The position numbers and the translations under genes were made by a program. Shown here piece by piece: positions 10,988-23,032 of a DNA stretch of 64,000 nt (position 1 is the stretch's first letter; each line of letters begins with the position of its first letter). The stretch comes from Zygnema cylindricum (taxonomy: Eukaryota; Streptophyta; Zygnematophyceae; Zygnematales; Zygnemataceae): positions 1 through 64,000 of the forward strand of contig JBBHKE010001423.1 of NCBI GenBank assembly GCA_037447655.1. The letters are read 5' to 3'. The notes below the pieces were generated by a model, which was given only the letters and a program-made list of their open reading frames with translations, searched no databases and had not been told where the DNA came from.

Positions 10988-12088
10988 TGCAATTATGTGT
11001 CCCCCATTGGATCACCGAATTCCACTTTACGTATGAAGCCTGTAGTGAATTTTCAATGGCCTCCTTTGTGCAAGATTAACTCTCACCTTGGCAGGCAAAA
11101 AATATCACCGACTACACCCTTGTGTAGTCTGGACTCTTTTGTAAATTGGCATTTTTGCCGGCTCATAACTTATCGCCTGGTTGGCCGTTTTCAGTGATTC
11201 TTTTTGCTACGGACTCAGGGGAGTCCAGGCTACACAGGGGTGCACTCAAATTCTCAGTTTGCCTTCTTGGGCAGAAGTGGTCGTGGCTTAAAGTGGGTTA
11301 GTTAAAAACTATCTAGAGGCTTCCTGTATATTCTATAGTCCAATGGAGGACACAGAATTGCAAACACCAATCACAGGACTGTATCGTACAAGAAGGTACA
11401 GGAACCGTGGTACCTTCTATACGGTGAGTGTACGGCGTCGCCATGGTGAAGACGTCTGTCACATTTAGACTCGCCTTGATGCTTTGTGGAGATTCCGCTC
11501 TTCAATGATGTTGTGCCACGTGTCATCCGGTGACGTAACATCCATAAACCGCCAAAATGGCCATTCTACGATACCGGCTTGGATATCCACCGTGCGATCC
11601 ATATAGATGTTCGACGTCCGCCGTTCAATTTAATAACCAATCAATTTGATTAGTGCGGTGCCGGCTTGCATATGAAATCTCCTCCAGTTATATGTGGGAT
11701 TTCCCATCTAACTAGTTAATCGGTCTATTTTGCATGTTTATCTTTAAGTATTATCGAACCTTATATATCTCAACACAGGTCCTAGACTATAGGACAAGGC
11801 TGCCGGCTATTCCGGCGAACCATAAGGACCAGGATCAAATCCTAGCTGGTCCGTATCTTTTTGGTACAGTCTACTAAGATTGTTCTCTGCGCTCTGTAGC
11901 TTTTTGGACTGCTTAGGGGGCCATTGATCTATCTCTTTCTCTCTCTCTAATCATTAATGAATACAACAAGTATGGAGCCCAAAGAGAGAGAGGTTAGAGC
12001 TTAGCAAAAAAACCTTTTATTTTGTTATTTTAGAGATGATCATAAACAATACAAAAACAACGTTGAAAATACAAATAAAAAACACACA
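10988..12088 (-). repeat. 5' LTR, family D type
   Basis: This resembles the D LTRs at 57225-58275 and 59320-60374: blocks around the CACCCTTGTGTAG, AGGATCAAATCC and CGGCTAT motifs occur in the same order. The outer end is near AACACACA at 12081-12088, where a second D LTR in opposite orientation begins. The boundary is approximate. Confidence 0.65.
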
Positions 12089-12525
12089 TATTTCAACAGT
12101 TTTCTTAATGTGTATTTTCTAGGTCTAAATTATGAAAGATAAAAAGGGAAAACAACAGAGGCAGTGTGCTTCTTACTCAACTCTTTAAGTCCCCACACTT
12201 GTTGTAGTCACTAAAGACAAGAGAGGTAATAAGAGCCATGGCTGCCTATGTTGTTTTGAGAGACAAGCATCGACCAAAGTAGTCGTTACTAAAAGGTGGT
12301 TGCCGTAACCAGTATTTGATTTTAGAACCTACTGTCCGTCAGTGTAGCCGGTAGCTGATAGCGTTATCATTAAGTTTAGGAACTCTGCTGAGGTATACAG
12401 GGTGTGATATCTATTTAAATATGTACACATATGATATTTCATTTAATTAGATGAACGAACTTTGGAACATAGATTTAGTTGTACCTTATGTACCGGAAAA
12501 AACAAATGCTACGAACATTAGTTTT

Positions 12526-13390
12526 TGTTGTTTGTGGAAAGCTTTCACTCTCAGCAAATTAGTAAGACTGTAGAAAGATTTGTAATTTGTAGCGTAAAGT
12601 TTCACAAAGACATGCATCATAATTTGAGTGCAGCGCAACAGCGCAGCTGCTATGCAAACAGAGCAGCGAAGCAGCGCAGCTGTTATGCAGACAGAGCAGC
12701 ACAGCAGCGCAGCTGCTATGCAGACAGAGCAGCGCAGCAGCGAAGCTGCGATACAGACAGGACAAACGCAGCTGCGGTTACCTTAGATATGATTCGTACA
12801 GACTACGCAGCTGCGGTTACCTTGGATATGATTCGTACAGACTACGCTGCTGCTGTTATCTTGGATATGATTTGGTACGGGACACCGCAGCTGCGTTTGA
12901 TATGAATCAAGTCAACGAACCTCAACTTAGTGGGTAGCTCAGTGGTAGCTTAGTGGTAGCTCAGTGGTAGCTCAGTGGTAGCTTACTGGTAACTTAGTGG
13001 TAACTTGACAGATTAGTATTAGCTTGGTAGATTGACGTACCTCTGAGGTACACTGGTATTGCCAGTACAACACAAGTATAAGACTTAGGACTCAGAACAC
13101 ATCTTGTATTCAGACTTCCAAGTAGTAAAACTGCAGACAGTTTTTTCGGAAACTTATGAGTATTATATCTTGAGTGTTGTCAAGTCAACTGCGCTGAAAC
13201 TTTGGGAGTTGTCATTGTTTATGCTACTCTTTATTCTGATAGAGTTTTGTGAGGTTTGGATGCTTGTATAAGAATTGGTGAGCAATTGAAAACAGGTGTT
13301 TGGTAGGATTCTTGATAGCTTCTAAGAGTGTATCATGTCTACTTCTACTACTACTGCTGCTCCTCCACCTGCACTGGTGGTTGTACAACA
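12526..13390 (+). mobile_element. Solo LTR of family C nested in a family D LTR
   Basis: It begins TGTTGTTTGTGGAAAGC and ends GTTGTACAACA (865 bp). It matches the two LTRs of the complete family C element (22137-23032 and 27276-28164). It retains the in-LTR gag ATG at 13335, which both LTRs of the complete element have lost (GTG and ATA). Flanks (GTTTT and ATAGT) do not form an obvious target duplication. Confidence 0.85.
12640..13010 (+). repeat. Three tandem minisatellites in the LTR U3
   Basis: 12640-12770 repeats a 33-bp unit built on GCGCAGCTGCTATGCAGACA about four times. 12778-12875 repeats a 39-bp unit (TTACCTTGGATATGATTCGT…) about three times. 12929-13010 repeats an 11-bp unit (GTGGTAGCTCA) about seven times. 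The first two recur in both LTRs of the complete family C element, so they belong to the family. Array length differs between copies. Confidence 0.75.
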
Positions 13391-13956
13391 ATAGTTTCGA
13401 CGGCTTCTATTAATATCCAACTTCAGATCAGAGGGCCATGGTGGAAGCTGACATCGCGACATGGTCGCCTTGGCGATTTGCGGTCACAGTCACTTAGGAT
13501 GACATGTGGCAGCACCTCATTGATTTGCGAGATCTTCGAGAAGCATCAGAACAATTCCTGATGTGATAGGCGTCAAATTTTTAGCCATTTCCTACAATGG
13601 TCGTATAAAAAGTACTATGACACTTGTACTTTTCTGTACTACACAGTCTAATGATTAGTGTCATACTTTAGTAGAAAGGGGTGTAGAGAGGGGTTTAGAA
13701 CTTACACATTTTTGAGGTAGTAGCCTCTCTCTCTAAGGCCATCTGCATTTATAGGCCATCTTTGGCCATTCATAACTTATTGCTCATCGGAGCAAATGAA
13801 TCCATTATTTTTGTTTTCAATTAAAGAGAGTTCTGTCTTCATAATTGTGACGTTTGTCAGTGTTATTGATGGCAGGGTGGCAGTTATTCTTGTTGAAACT
13901 CAAAGGGGTTAATGTTATCCTAGGGGCTTCGTGTGTGTTGCCTACTCTGAGAACCA

Positions 13957-15040
13957 ATGGATGTCATAGGTTGAAATTATAGCCCCACCCTCTAAGGTGC
14001 CCATATTTAATAGAACTGGCTTCATATACTGAAGAGTATGATGATAGGAGCTCTATGTGAGAAAAGGTTTTGAGGAATAGTGAGTTGACGAGTGAGGTGT
14101 CCATCCAACCTAGGCATCCCTCCACGGTTTAAAGGAAGCAGATTCACCAGAGATGCAAATCCATCTCCAGCGGGGGAGACAAAAGAAGAGAAGGTGGTGG
14201 ACAAAAAAAAAGAGAAGGAGACGATCACACTCATAACAACCGGTTCAGCATTCATGTCGCCGATTATGAGGAAACGAGGAGAATGATATAAATGCCTAGG
14301 ACTATAACAACTTGGCGGCAAAGCCCTTCATCCTCCGCCATCTTACTCAAGGACTTACGTCCCCTCATTTGCAAGTAGAAAGAAATTACGGACTATGGAT
14401 GGCTCTTCTAGAGATGTATTGAAGTGGTAAGATTCGAAACAACAATTGGCTAACCAGAAAATAGGTGCATATGTATACAAAGGTGGGAAGATGTTGAATT
14501 TTTGAAATGATCTCGTGACACATTTTATGGAGTTAGAGAGTGGTGGACAAGTTGAAACTGAAAAAATGAAGGTCAATTGCAAACTTATGAAGTTACTTGA
14601 TGATTACGAGAAAATAGTAAACCGTGTGAAGAATTTGTCGAACTCCTAGTGGATTTGGAATCTTTCGTAGGGATGATTCTTGTTCGAGAGAATACGATAG
14701 AGATTTGAAGGCGAGGAAAGAGTGGACGAGCCTTGGTTATCGATTTTGATTGGAGAAAAAATGATCCCAAAAAACCGGTTGGAAACTACGGAGGAGGAGG
14801 ATAGAAAAACCATTCCAATTAGTTCGGACCCAGGGTCTTTAAAGGATTGTGCCATATTTGCAAGAAACCAGAACACTATATGTCGGAGTGTTCTAAACTA
14901 ACCGAACTTCGGTTAAACGAGGGGCAGATCGGTGGACCTCCAAGAGGAAAGAAAAATGCCCTTGAAACGCAGGTACATGAGGAGGAATTAGAGGACGAGG
15001 ACGGCGAGCTCTTGTTGGATGAGGATTTGGAGGCAAAAAT
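13957..15040 (+). pseudogene. Family D Gag (decayed)
   Basis: It follows the intact D Gag at 60355-61854 over its whole length with stops and frameshifts. The clearest part is 14847-15044 with a zinc knuckle CHICKKPEHYMSEC (CX2CX4HX4C, with Glu replacing the usual Gly before His) and the acidic tail ELEDEDGELLLDEDLEAK. Confidence 0.75.
13975..13988 (+). other. Primer-binding site (degenerate)
   Basis: AATTATAGCCCCAC follows the LTR end. It aligns with GGTTATAGGCCCAC of the younger D element at 60375. Confidence 0.6.
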
Positions 15041-15430
15041 TTAGGCCGAAATTCCACGAAAGCATAAATGTGCTTACGGTGGATTGTAAGGTGAACAGGG
15101 TTAGATCGTGGATTTAGGTGCCTCCATGCATATGTGAAAGGACAATCACATGTTTACAAATCTAAGAAAGATTCCCACCGTAGAGATAGAGTACAGGAAT
15201 AGGAGGGTGGTCACTACTACTTTTGTAGGGTCGATAGATCTAAAAGTATTAGTAGAAGAACAGACATCCACAATTACATTATCTGATGTGCTGTTTATTC
15301 CTAAAAAAAACCTCATCTCAACATCTTAGTTAGATGATAAGGGCTTTGACACTAGCACTAGAAAGGGAATCTTTATTGCTAGTTTTTAGGAGGAAGTGTA
15401 TTTCATTGCTGAAAAGGGTAGCCAAGGGAT
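15041..15430 (+). pseudogene. Family D protease (decayed)
   Basis: IVDLGASMHM-type text shows the active site with Leu replacing Ser/Thr in the D-S/T-G triplet. Then come EIEYRNRRVVTT and TLSDVLFIPKKN. Stops occur before and within it. Confidence 0.65.
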
Positions 15431-15433
15431 ATT

Positions 15434-16440
15434 TTGGCTGATTTTAAGCAATATAAAAAAAAGTTTTATTATACTTGTGTTCATGATATTATGTTATGGC
15501 ATAAGAGATTTGAACATGTGCATTTAGATAAGTTGAAAGAAATAAAAAAAATAGGGGTAGTGGAAGGAATACATTTTGGAGAATATGAAAATCTAAGTGA
15601 CTATAGTGGATGTGCTCAAGATAAAGCACACAGTTTACTCTTTCCAAAGGTAGTCACTTATAAAATAGAAAAAATGTAAGATTTGGTACACAATGATATA
15701 TAGGGACCGAGAAGAGTGAAATCACCCAAAGGTAAAAGCTTTGTAATGACTATCACCGACGATTGGTCTCGGTATTCTAGAGTGAATTTTCTAAAAAATA
15801 ACTATGAGGCCCCATAGATCTTTAAGGAATAAAAAAACATGGAGTGAGAAACTCTATGAAACTCCTATTAAGAGAGGAAGGAGTGATAATGGAGGAGAGT
15901 ATACCTCGAATCAGTTTGAGGAGTTTTCTGAGAGAAAATGGAGTGCAACACCAAAAGACAGTCTCTAAAAATCCTGAGCAAAATGGTGTAGCAAAGAGGT
16001 TAAATAAGACACTAACTGCCAGTATCAGGAGTATGCTGTCGGATAAGAATATACGAAAGTTATTTTGGGGCCAAGCAATGAACTGTGCAAATTATCTAAA
16101 GAACACAAATCTTACTTTGGTAGTAAAAGGCCAAAGATCTTATGAGAGATGGACTGGCCGAAAACCTGATGTTTCACACTTAAAGGTTTTTGGTAGTGAA
16201 GTGTTCAGTGTAGATACAGATCGAATAAACAAAAAGTTAGATCTGAAAGGAAAACCATGATATCTGCTAGTATATGATGAAGATGTTAAGGGATATATAG
16301 TCTATACTATTAAGAGAGAAGATGCAATTTTAGTGAAACGTCTAGTGGTGATGGATGAAGGCAAGTCTATAGATCCCTTTAAGTAAACAAAGTCAGTCAA
16401 AATCAGATTTGAGTCAGATAATTTTGATGACTTTGATCTC
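15434..16440 (+). pseudogene. Family D integrase (decayed)
   Basis: The 15434-15679 frame has the HHCC zinc region (MLWHKRFEHVHLDKL … CAQDKAH; the second Cys of CX2C is intact, one His spacing altered). The core spans 15700-16260 with TITDDWSRYSR and PEQNGVAKRLNKTL. In the second Asp region the RSDNGG motif is lost by frameshift. GKP then stop at 16258. Confidence 0.75.
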
Positions 16441-17534
16441 CCCAATAATCTAGGTTTCCAAGAAGATGATGATCTTGCAAGTATAAATTAGACCGAAAAG
16501 GATCAAATAGTGAAACCGCAAGAGACATCTCGGCTAGAAGCGGAAGACGTGTTGGAAATGGAATTGGAACCAAGGGAGAGGGGAGAAGTTAAAACTGTTA
16601 GATGGAACCAAAGAGAGCCATCTATACCGGCGACAAATTTTGAGGGAGGAAAGAGAAACAACAAAAGGTTGCAAGAAAAACATGTCAACAACAAAGAAAC
16701 CAGGCTATCCCATCAAAATAAACCTCAAACTTACAAAGAGACGATGAACTGTCCGGAGAGAAACCAATGGAAAACAACCATCAATGAGGAAATGGTCTCT
16801 ATCATGGCGGCCGATAATTGGAAGTTGGTGGACTGTTCACCAAACCAAAAGCCGAACAAATTCCTATTCAAGTTGAAATTGAACATGGATAATACCATTG
16901 AGCGCTACAAGGCCCGGTTAATGGCTAAAGGATTTACATAGAAAGAGGGAATAGACTATGAGGAGACCTTTGCCTTGGTTGTCCGATTTCCCTCTGTCCG
17001 AATACTTCTCAATCTGGCGACAACAAAAGATATGGAGGTGCACCAGATGGACATCAAAACAAATTTTCTCTATAGAGAGCTAGAAGAAGAGATCTTCATG
17101 CGGCAACCCGAAGGCTTCTTGGAACACGAAGAAGAGAGCAAGGTATGGTGACTGATAAAATCTCTCTATGGCATGAAACAGGCTCCTTGGCAATCGAACA
17201 AGAAACTTGATGAGTTTCTTACCAGTCTAAGATATATAAGGATAAACTCAGATCATGCAATTTACCTGTTTGAAGATGAAAAATAAATAATTTTTATTGC
17301 AATTTATGTTGATGATTTGTTGGTTTTAAGTAAATCCATGGACAAAATTAACCAACTCAAAACAAATCTAAAGGGAATATTTGAGATGAACGATATGGGA
17401 GAGGCAAGGTATATTTTTGATAATCCAAGTAGAGAGAGAAAAAGATAGGAAGATAATATGATTAACACAAAAAGAGGCCATTGGGAATATGCTAGAAAGA
17501 TTCCAAATGGATAAGGCTAATAGTTGTGAAATTC
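16441..17534 (+). pseudogene. Family D linker and reverse transcriptase (decayed, truncated)
   Basis: 16510-16941 covers an acidic/basic linker and the RT start ([35 protein letters not shown]). A TAG ends this frame at 16939. YVDD is intact at 17305-17316. Text continues to MLERFQMDKANSCE and is interrupted at 17534. Confidence 0.75.
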
Positions 17535-20132
17535 TGTGGGTTCCATCCCCCCCAAAGAATTCGCAGATCTAAAGAAGCTTATCTAGATAGTGCCGACTCC
17601 AAGTTGATACAAGCCCAAATGACTGACACCTTGAAAGTTATAACCCCAATGCAACTTCACCCCTGTGAAATATGACTTTATATGTGCTCAGTTCCACCTT
17701 AGAATGCAAAGTTAGAATATGAGTTTTGGATAACATTTCCCACTTTGAATTTCCTTTAGAAATGTAGCCACCCTGGCATGTAAAAACTCTGACCAACTAC
17801 ACCACTGTGTAGCTACTACTCCCTAAAGTCCGCAGCAAAAAGAATCACTGAAAATGGTCAACTAAGTGAGTTGATATAAAATGGCAAAGTCAGCCGATTT
17901 ATATAGATGCTCTGTGGGAGAGAGGCGCCTACCTACCAAAATATTATAAGTCCTAAAACCCCTCTCTAAGCCCCCTAGTATTGAGGTACGAACAAATCAT
18001 ATGACTGTATCGTACAAAAAAATATAGGTGCCAGAGTACTTAATGTACGATCCGTGTAGGACATCTCCATAACGTAACATTTGTCATATTCAGAGTTGTC
18101 ATCTCGCGTTCCGGAGTTCTCGCAATCCTCGAAGATATTGCCACGTGTCATCCGGAGTGGTGGCGCCCGAAAACGCCAAAGTGGCCATTCCGGAATTCCG
18201 GCTCGCACCACGGCTGTCGATGAAGACCGACATTTAATACTGACCGTCGAAATATAATGTCGTTTCGTTAATTCCGTGCGGTCCGGAACTCGTGCGGTCT
18301 AATTAATTTCCGTGTACAGTGTGTCCCATAATCTGTAAAATGAAACATATTTTTCAATCTCGTGTACCCTCCGGCACACCTACATATATCCTAGATTGTC
18401 GAAACCCTCTTTTCCCGTACGGCTATCGACGTACGGATGTTGAGGCGTAACAAGCCGGACCAGAGTCTTTCATTTTCCACATTGAGCGCAATTCAATTTG
18501 GTTTACGCCTAACGGAGGCCGGACAACGAAGTAATTCAGCTCCCCAGATTGCAATTTCGCCACTTGGAAGCAGTTTCCCACATCCCTAGCGAAGGGTACA
18601 TTGTGGATTTGAACGTAAATTTTGGGATTGCAATCTAGATTATACTATTAGACGTTAGTCGGACTTTAGTTTAGGTCCAACCAACTTTTTGTTCATTTAT
18701 TACCCTAGGACAAAGTCTGGTGTTCCAGCGCCAATTTAGGACTTTTGGTAGATTAGTGGTTCCAATTTGGACTCTCAGTTCCGGATTTAGCTGGAGCCTG
18801 AAGTAGAACTTTTTGCCCTGAGTGTGGTACGACTTTATTTTGTCCTATGTCTATTCGATAGCAATTTCTCTCCGCTCATTGGCTCCTTGCATTGTGTTGA
18901 CCTTTTGGATCTAAAACTGGACAAACTCCGTTGTATAAGGCGCTTGGGGCCGAAAGAGACAGGTTGCTGTTTAAGTACTGTCTCCTGAGAAATCCCTTAA
19001 AAACTCCAGCAAACTTCTTTTGGAGAATCTTTGTTTGTTATGTGATTATGACCCTACTGCCATCTTGGTTTGCATTTGTCCTCTGTGGAAATCGTAGTCC
19101 GGTTGGGTAGTTGGCACTATCTTTCATTTTTTTGGGCGATTTCAGACTTCTGGCTGTTTAAAACCGAGAGGGGTCTTGCCGGTTCCGGGTTGCCAAAACC
19201 GAGGAGTTAAGGAGGACATTACCTGTTTCAGTGTCTTCGAGAGAGATTTTGTCTCCTCTTGTTGTCAGCGTTGCTTTTTGGGGTATGTTGAGCTTGATTG
19301 CTATTATTTTGAATCCTATCTTTATCTCTATTTTTCTAGGGCAAGGTGATATTGTTAACTCTCAAACAACTTATTATTCTTTTATTTTTAAGTTATTCTG
19401 CGTAGAAGTGCTTTTGTTCTCTCTTTGGTAGTCATTTTTGGCCTTCAGTGGCATTTCAACCGGGGTTGACTACTAAAATCTTTTGGACCTGAACAGTGGG
19501 TTTTGAGGGAATCTTTGTTAGACTTCCAGCGGAGAAGCAATACATTGGGATATCCGCTCACCTCTTTCGCTCCCCCCTCCTGGGGAAAGAGGGGGGGGGG
19601 GAGAGAGGAGGTTTATCTTATTTTTTTTTTTCCTACGCTTGGATTCATGTCACCGAGAGAGATTGGGGCAAAAGGGGGTATGGCCATTTTCGGGGAAGCA
19701 TTTGCATCTAGGGTTCTTTGCATGTCTCCCCTTTGGGACAACTTTGTGGATTATGGACCCTTCCTTTCTTCTCATCAGGCACGTTTGACATATTGCGTTG
19801 CTAATGTTTATAAAATTATCGTACCCTATATAGTATAACATTGATCCTAGACTATAGGATAAAGCTTCCGGCTATCGGATTATTGACGGCCGGCAGGTAC
19901 TAGGATCAAATCCTTGGTCCGTCAAGTCCTTTTTGGTAAACCTACCAAAAACTACAGCATGTGTCTCTCTCTGGGCAGCATGGGCAGCCATGGCTCTAGC
20001 TTCCTCTCCAACCTTCAGTGATTCAACAAGTGTGGGGGTTTGGAGAGTGGAGTGAGAGGCATGTTGGCTTTGCTGACTTCGTGTTATTATTTTTTCCTTT
20101 ATTCAGACCTAGAAAATACATACAATTTAACA
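17535..20132 (-). repeat. Family D LTR, minus strand, with ~1.4 kb foreign insert
   Basis: 17535 to about 18400 and about 19790 to 20132 match the D LTR in reverse. A polypurine-tract complement (CTCCCCTTATTTCC, 20133-20146) follows. It is therefore a 3' LTR of a minus-strand element inserted into the RT of the element ending at 17534. The flank is AATTC (17530-17534). D LTRs are normally ~1050 bp and this one is 2.6 kb, so the middle is extra DNA. Confidence 0.65.
18400..19790. other. Unclassified insert within a D LTR
   Basis: No copia coding motif, tRNA, or clear terminal repeat was seen. It contains a C/G-homopolymer stretch (19565-19600) and an open frame of 111 codons at 19503-19838 without recognised features. 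It could be a diverged solo LTR or U3 expansion. Both boundaries are approximate. Confidence 0.35.
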
Positions 20133-20457
20133 CTCCCCTTATTTCCTAGTCTACTTTCTTTTCAACTCATACAAAACACATTTTTTTTTTCTTATTTCTT
20201 TTCTTCTCGTAAATCTTGAAGTAAATAACCTTATATTTAAAAAATTATGTTAGATGAGCTGAAATAAACATTGCATCTTGTTGATCACACATTTTATTAA
20301 GCATCCCACTTTTCATAAATCCGAACAAAAGTTTATCCACCTCATCTCTTTTCCATCCACACAAAATCCAATTTCCCTCTTGCAATTCAAATAGCCAGCC
20401 CCATCTCCAATCAGCAACACGCACCCAGATGCTAACCCTTTAACAAGCACACATTCA
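20133..20457 (-). other. Internal remnant of a minus-strand D-LTR element
   Basis: It lies between a polypurine tract and the family B LTR. In the other D element (58276-58420) this place holds the end of RNase H. Here the minus-strand frame (containing GCVLLIGDGAGYL) is not recognisable as RNase H. It may be non-coding or captured sequence. Confidence 0.4.
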
Positions 20458-21593
20458 TCTTCTTTTTTAAAAGTGAGTTTCGTGCGTACACAATGTTTCG
20501 TGAGTACCTAACGAGATTTTTAATGCTTACGCTATCTTTATTTACTCTGGATGTTCGAATGGATTTGTGGTTTGGGGGAGTAACGGTACTGATTGTTTTG
20601 AGACGTACATAACTATTTGAGTGGCGTGAACATACATAAGAAAAGGTACAGAAGGTTTAAGTCAAATGTACGGCGGATCGCTAAGCGATCTGATTTGGAA
20701 TGTTTGGAAAGGTACGCCACAGGTACGAATCATAATGATGACAAAAGAATTTCGAACTGAAAGTGGCGTGAGTGGCACTTTTTGGAAAAGGACGCCGCCA
20801 GTAATAACTAATTTGGATGAGGTGACGTCAACTCGTCAAGTGGATTGTGTGACCACGCGACACGACATTAAGGATGCCGAATAAGATTTAAGGACGGCGG
20901 CGCTGTCAGTTTGGTGAGGGACGCGAAATCGCGTCCATCACATGATATTTTTTTTGGACGGTCCCGGTTCTTTTGTCGGAATTCGTTAGACTTCTAATAT
21001 TTAACAATGTTTTGTCCTGTGTATTAATTATTAGTGTAGATCTCTTGTACACTCACATTAATAGAGGTAGTTGATTGATTACGTACGGCTTGTATGCCTC
21101 CGTACAGTTAGTAGTAAGTTGTAGTGTATATTTGTAGGACTTAGTCATTTTTTAGATTTAAGAACTTTTGGACAAAATCTGTTTTTTCTCCTTTTTTGGA
21201 ATTTCATCTGGGAATTGCTCTCAGATCTATTCGCAGGATTATCTGAAATTATGCATGTGTGTTCCTCTTTGTATTGGTAATATTGTTGCAAATTTGCTGA
21301 CCTAGTGTGTATCTGGTTTGCGTAGGGATTCATTGTGAAGTTGGTCAGATTTATGAAAGTTATGTCAGCCTGTTTTTCTGCAAATTTGACTGGGTGATGT
21401 AGTTATTCTGATAAGTAGTTTTATATGAAATTTGGTGGGGATACTAAGTGACCTAAGGAATATCATTTTATGTAGTATCAGATTGGTTTGTTGATTTTGT
21501 AGAATTCTGAGTGGATTGAAAGTAGGTTGTTTTTGGGGTAGTCTAGGGTGCTTCTGAGGGGAAATCCATGGCTGAAAATGGCTATGGACAATA
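20458..21593 (+). repeat. 5' LTR of family B copy 2
   Basis: It starts TCTTCTTTTTT (mutated from TGTTGTTTTTG) and ends GGACAATA (from GGACAACA); 1136 bp. The gag ATG at 21568 reads MAENGYGQ, then a mutation converts the next Gln codon, which spans the LTR end, to TAG. Confidence 0.8.
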
Positions 21594-21660
21594 GGTTATG
21601 GCCCCACGCCCATGGCTACCCATTTTGGATGAATCAAACTTGCCCATATTGGTTCTAAAT
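21594..21660 (+). pseudogene. Primer-binding site and first codons of family B Gag
   Basis: GGTTATGGCCCCAC (21594-21607) is the primer-binding site and is also translated as VMAP. The following PWLPILDESNLPIL matches PCLPILDETILPIF of copy 1. The match ends near 21660 at family E sequence. Confidence 0.7.
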
Positions 21661-22136
21661 GATGGTCCTAAGCACTACGTATTTATGACATATCGTTCGA
21701 TAGACATGATCGGACCGACAAAGACTTACCAGAATTTGGAAGTGGACCACATTGACACCGCGGCATGTTTCGTCACGTATAATGTTTCAATGTCGGTGGT
21801 AACTTTGTGGAAACGGGAGTTTATCATCACACGTAATTGTATAATAGTGTGTACGGTTAGTAATAGACGTCCGTTGACAATTAAGGTTCCATTGTATTGT
21901 ACTAAACAGTAGACACCGTAGATGAATTTAACATACATCAGGTAATTAGTTAGAGTACATTAGAGTACGATTAAATAGTACCGTAACATTCTTTACACTG
22001 CTGTGATTGGCTAATTAGAGATTAGTAGAATTTATTTGTATAAATTCTAGGATTTGGGTACTTTCATGTACTTTTTTTTATGAGGTTTGAAGGAGCACAT
22101 ATGTGCAATTTAAGGGATATTCTCTAAGGTATATCT
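21660..22136 (+). repeat. 5' LTR of family E, left part
   Basis: 21879-22136 matches 30802-31060 almost base for base, then both continue as ATATCTCTT…; here the continuation is displaced to 28165. The true left end is uncertain because the 3' LTR is truncated. Confidence 0.75.
22132..22136. other. Target-site duplication TATCT (left copy)
   Basis: TATCT precedes the family C element and recurs at 28165-28169 directly after it. The uninterrupted family E LTR at about 31055 has it once. Confidence 0.9.
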
Positions 22137-23032
22137 TGTTGTTTTTGGAAAGCTTTCAGTCTCAGCAAATTAGTAGGACGGTAGAAAGGTAGTAATTTGT
22201 AGTCTAAGTTTCACAAGGACATGCGTCATCACTTGAGTGCAGAACACGACAACGCAAATGCGACGCAGACAGAACAGCGCAGCAGCTATGTAGACATAGC
22301 AGCGCAACAACGCAGTCGCTATGCAGACAGAGCAACGCAGTAGCGAAGTTGCGACACAAACAGGACAACGCAGCTGCGCTTACTTTGGACATTATCAGTA
22401 CAGACAACGCAGCTATTGTTATCTTGGATATGATTTGGTACGGGACACCCCAGCCGCGGGTGATATGAATGTGATTTGGTACGAGACAACGCAGCTGCGA
22501 TTGATATGAATCATGTCAACGGACGAGATTCATAAGAGTATCACAAGTGACTTAGCCGACAAGTATTTGTACAATCACTTAATATAGATTGTGAGTAATA
22601 TTGACTGTACGTTGATAGATTGGGTTGGCAGGATTAGGAACACGTAGATCTTAATAGGTGGGTTGATTTTGGACGTACCTCTCAGGTCACTTATATCAGC
22701 TATAGAACACCGAGAGTATAAGACTTAGGCCTTAGAGCATTTTATGTATCCAGAATTCCAAGTTGTAAAACTACAAACAATTTTTGGGAAACATCTCAGT
22801 ATTATATCTTGAGTGTTGTGGGGTCAATTGTACTCAAACTTTGGGAGTTGTCAGTGTTTATGCTGCACTATATTTTGATAGAGCTTTGTGAAGTTTGAAT
22901 GCTTGTATAAGATTTGGGGAGCACTTGTAAACAGTTGTTTGGTAGGATTCTTGATAGCTTTTAAGAGTATATCGTGTCTACTTCTACTACTACTGCTACT
23001 CCTCCACCTGCACCGGTGGTTGTAGAACAACA
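22137..23032 (+). repeat. 5' LTR of family C
   Basis: 896 bp, TGTTGTTTTTGG to GTAGAACAACA. It contains the same CAGCAGCGCAGC-type minisatellites as the solo LTR at 12526. The gag start codon position (22974) is GTG here. The frame continues without stop through the LTR end into the primer-binding site. Confidence 0.9.

Larger units (their letters stand above)
8683..12088 (-). mobile_element. Chimeric copia element: D-family LTR and gag, A/C-like protease and integrase
   Basis: Read on the minus strand it has a D-type 5' LTR (10988-12088), primer-binding site, D-type gag start, then protease and integrase closest to families A and C, and the start of the integrase-RT linker. It stops at 8683 where the family A element begins. 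The rest is probably left of the window. The switch from D-like to A/C-like sequence occurs near 10250. Confidence 0.7.
12089..13974 (+). repeat. 5' LTR of family D, split by a family C solo LTR
   Basis: The parts 12089-12525 and 13391-13974 match the D LTR at 59320-60374 from both ends: TTTTCTAGGTCTAAA at the start, then GAGCCATGGCT, and near the end GGCAGGGTGGCAGTT and CAAAGGGGTTAA. The gag ATG is at 13957, about 18 nt inside the LTR end. Confidence 0.7.
12089..17534 (+). mobile_element. Family D copia element, heavily mutated and truncated
   Basis: A 5' LTR (12089-13974, holding a nested solo LTR) is followed by a primer-binding site, gag, protease, integrase and RT in copia order. RT is cut at 17534 by a minus-strand D LTR. 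Many stops and frameshifts show this is old. Confidence 0.75.

Noticed and set aside
12640-12900. CRISPR-like regularly spaced repeats in the family C LTR
   Set aside because: The units are directly adjoining minisatellites without unique spacers, in a eukaryotic retrotransposon.
10988-13974. The two head-to-head D LTRs as one inverted-repeat element
   Set aside because: Each is followed by its own primer-binding site and gag in opposite directions, so they are the 5' LTRs of two elements.
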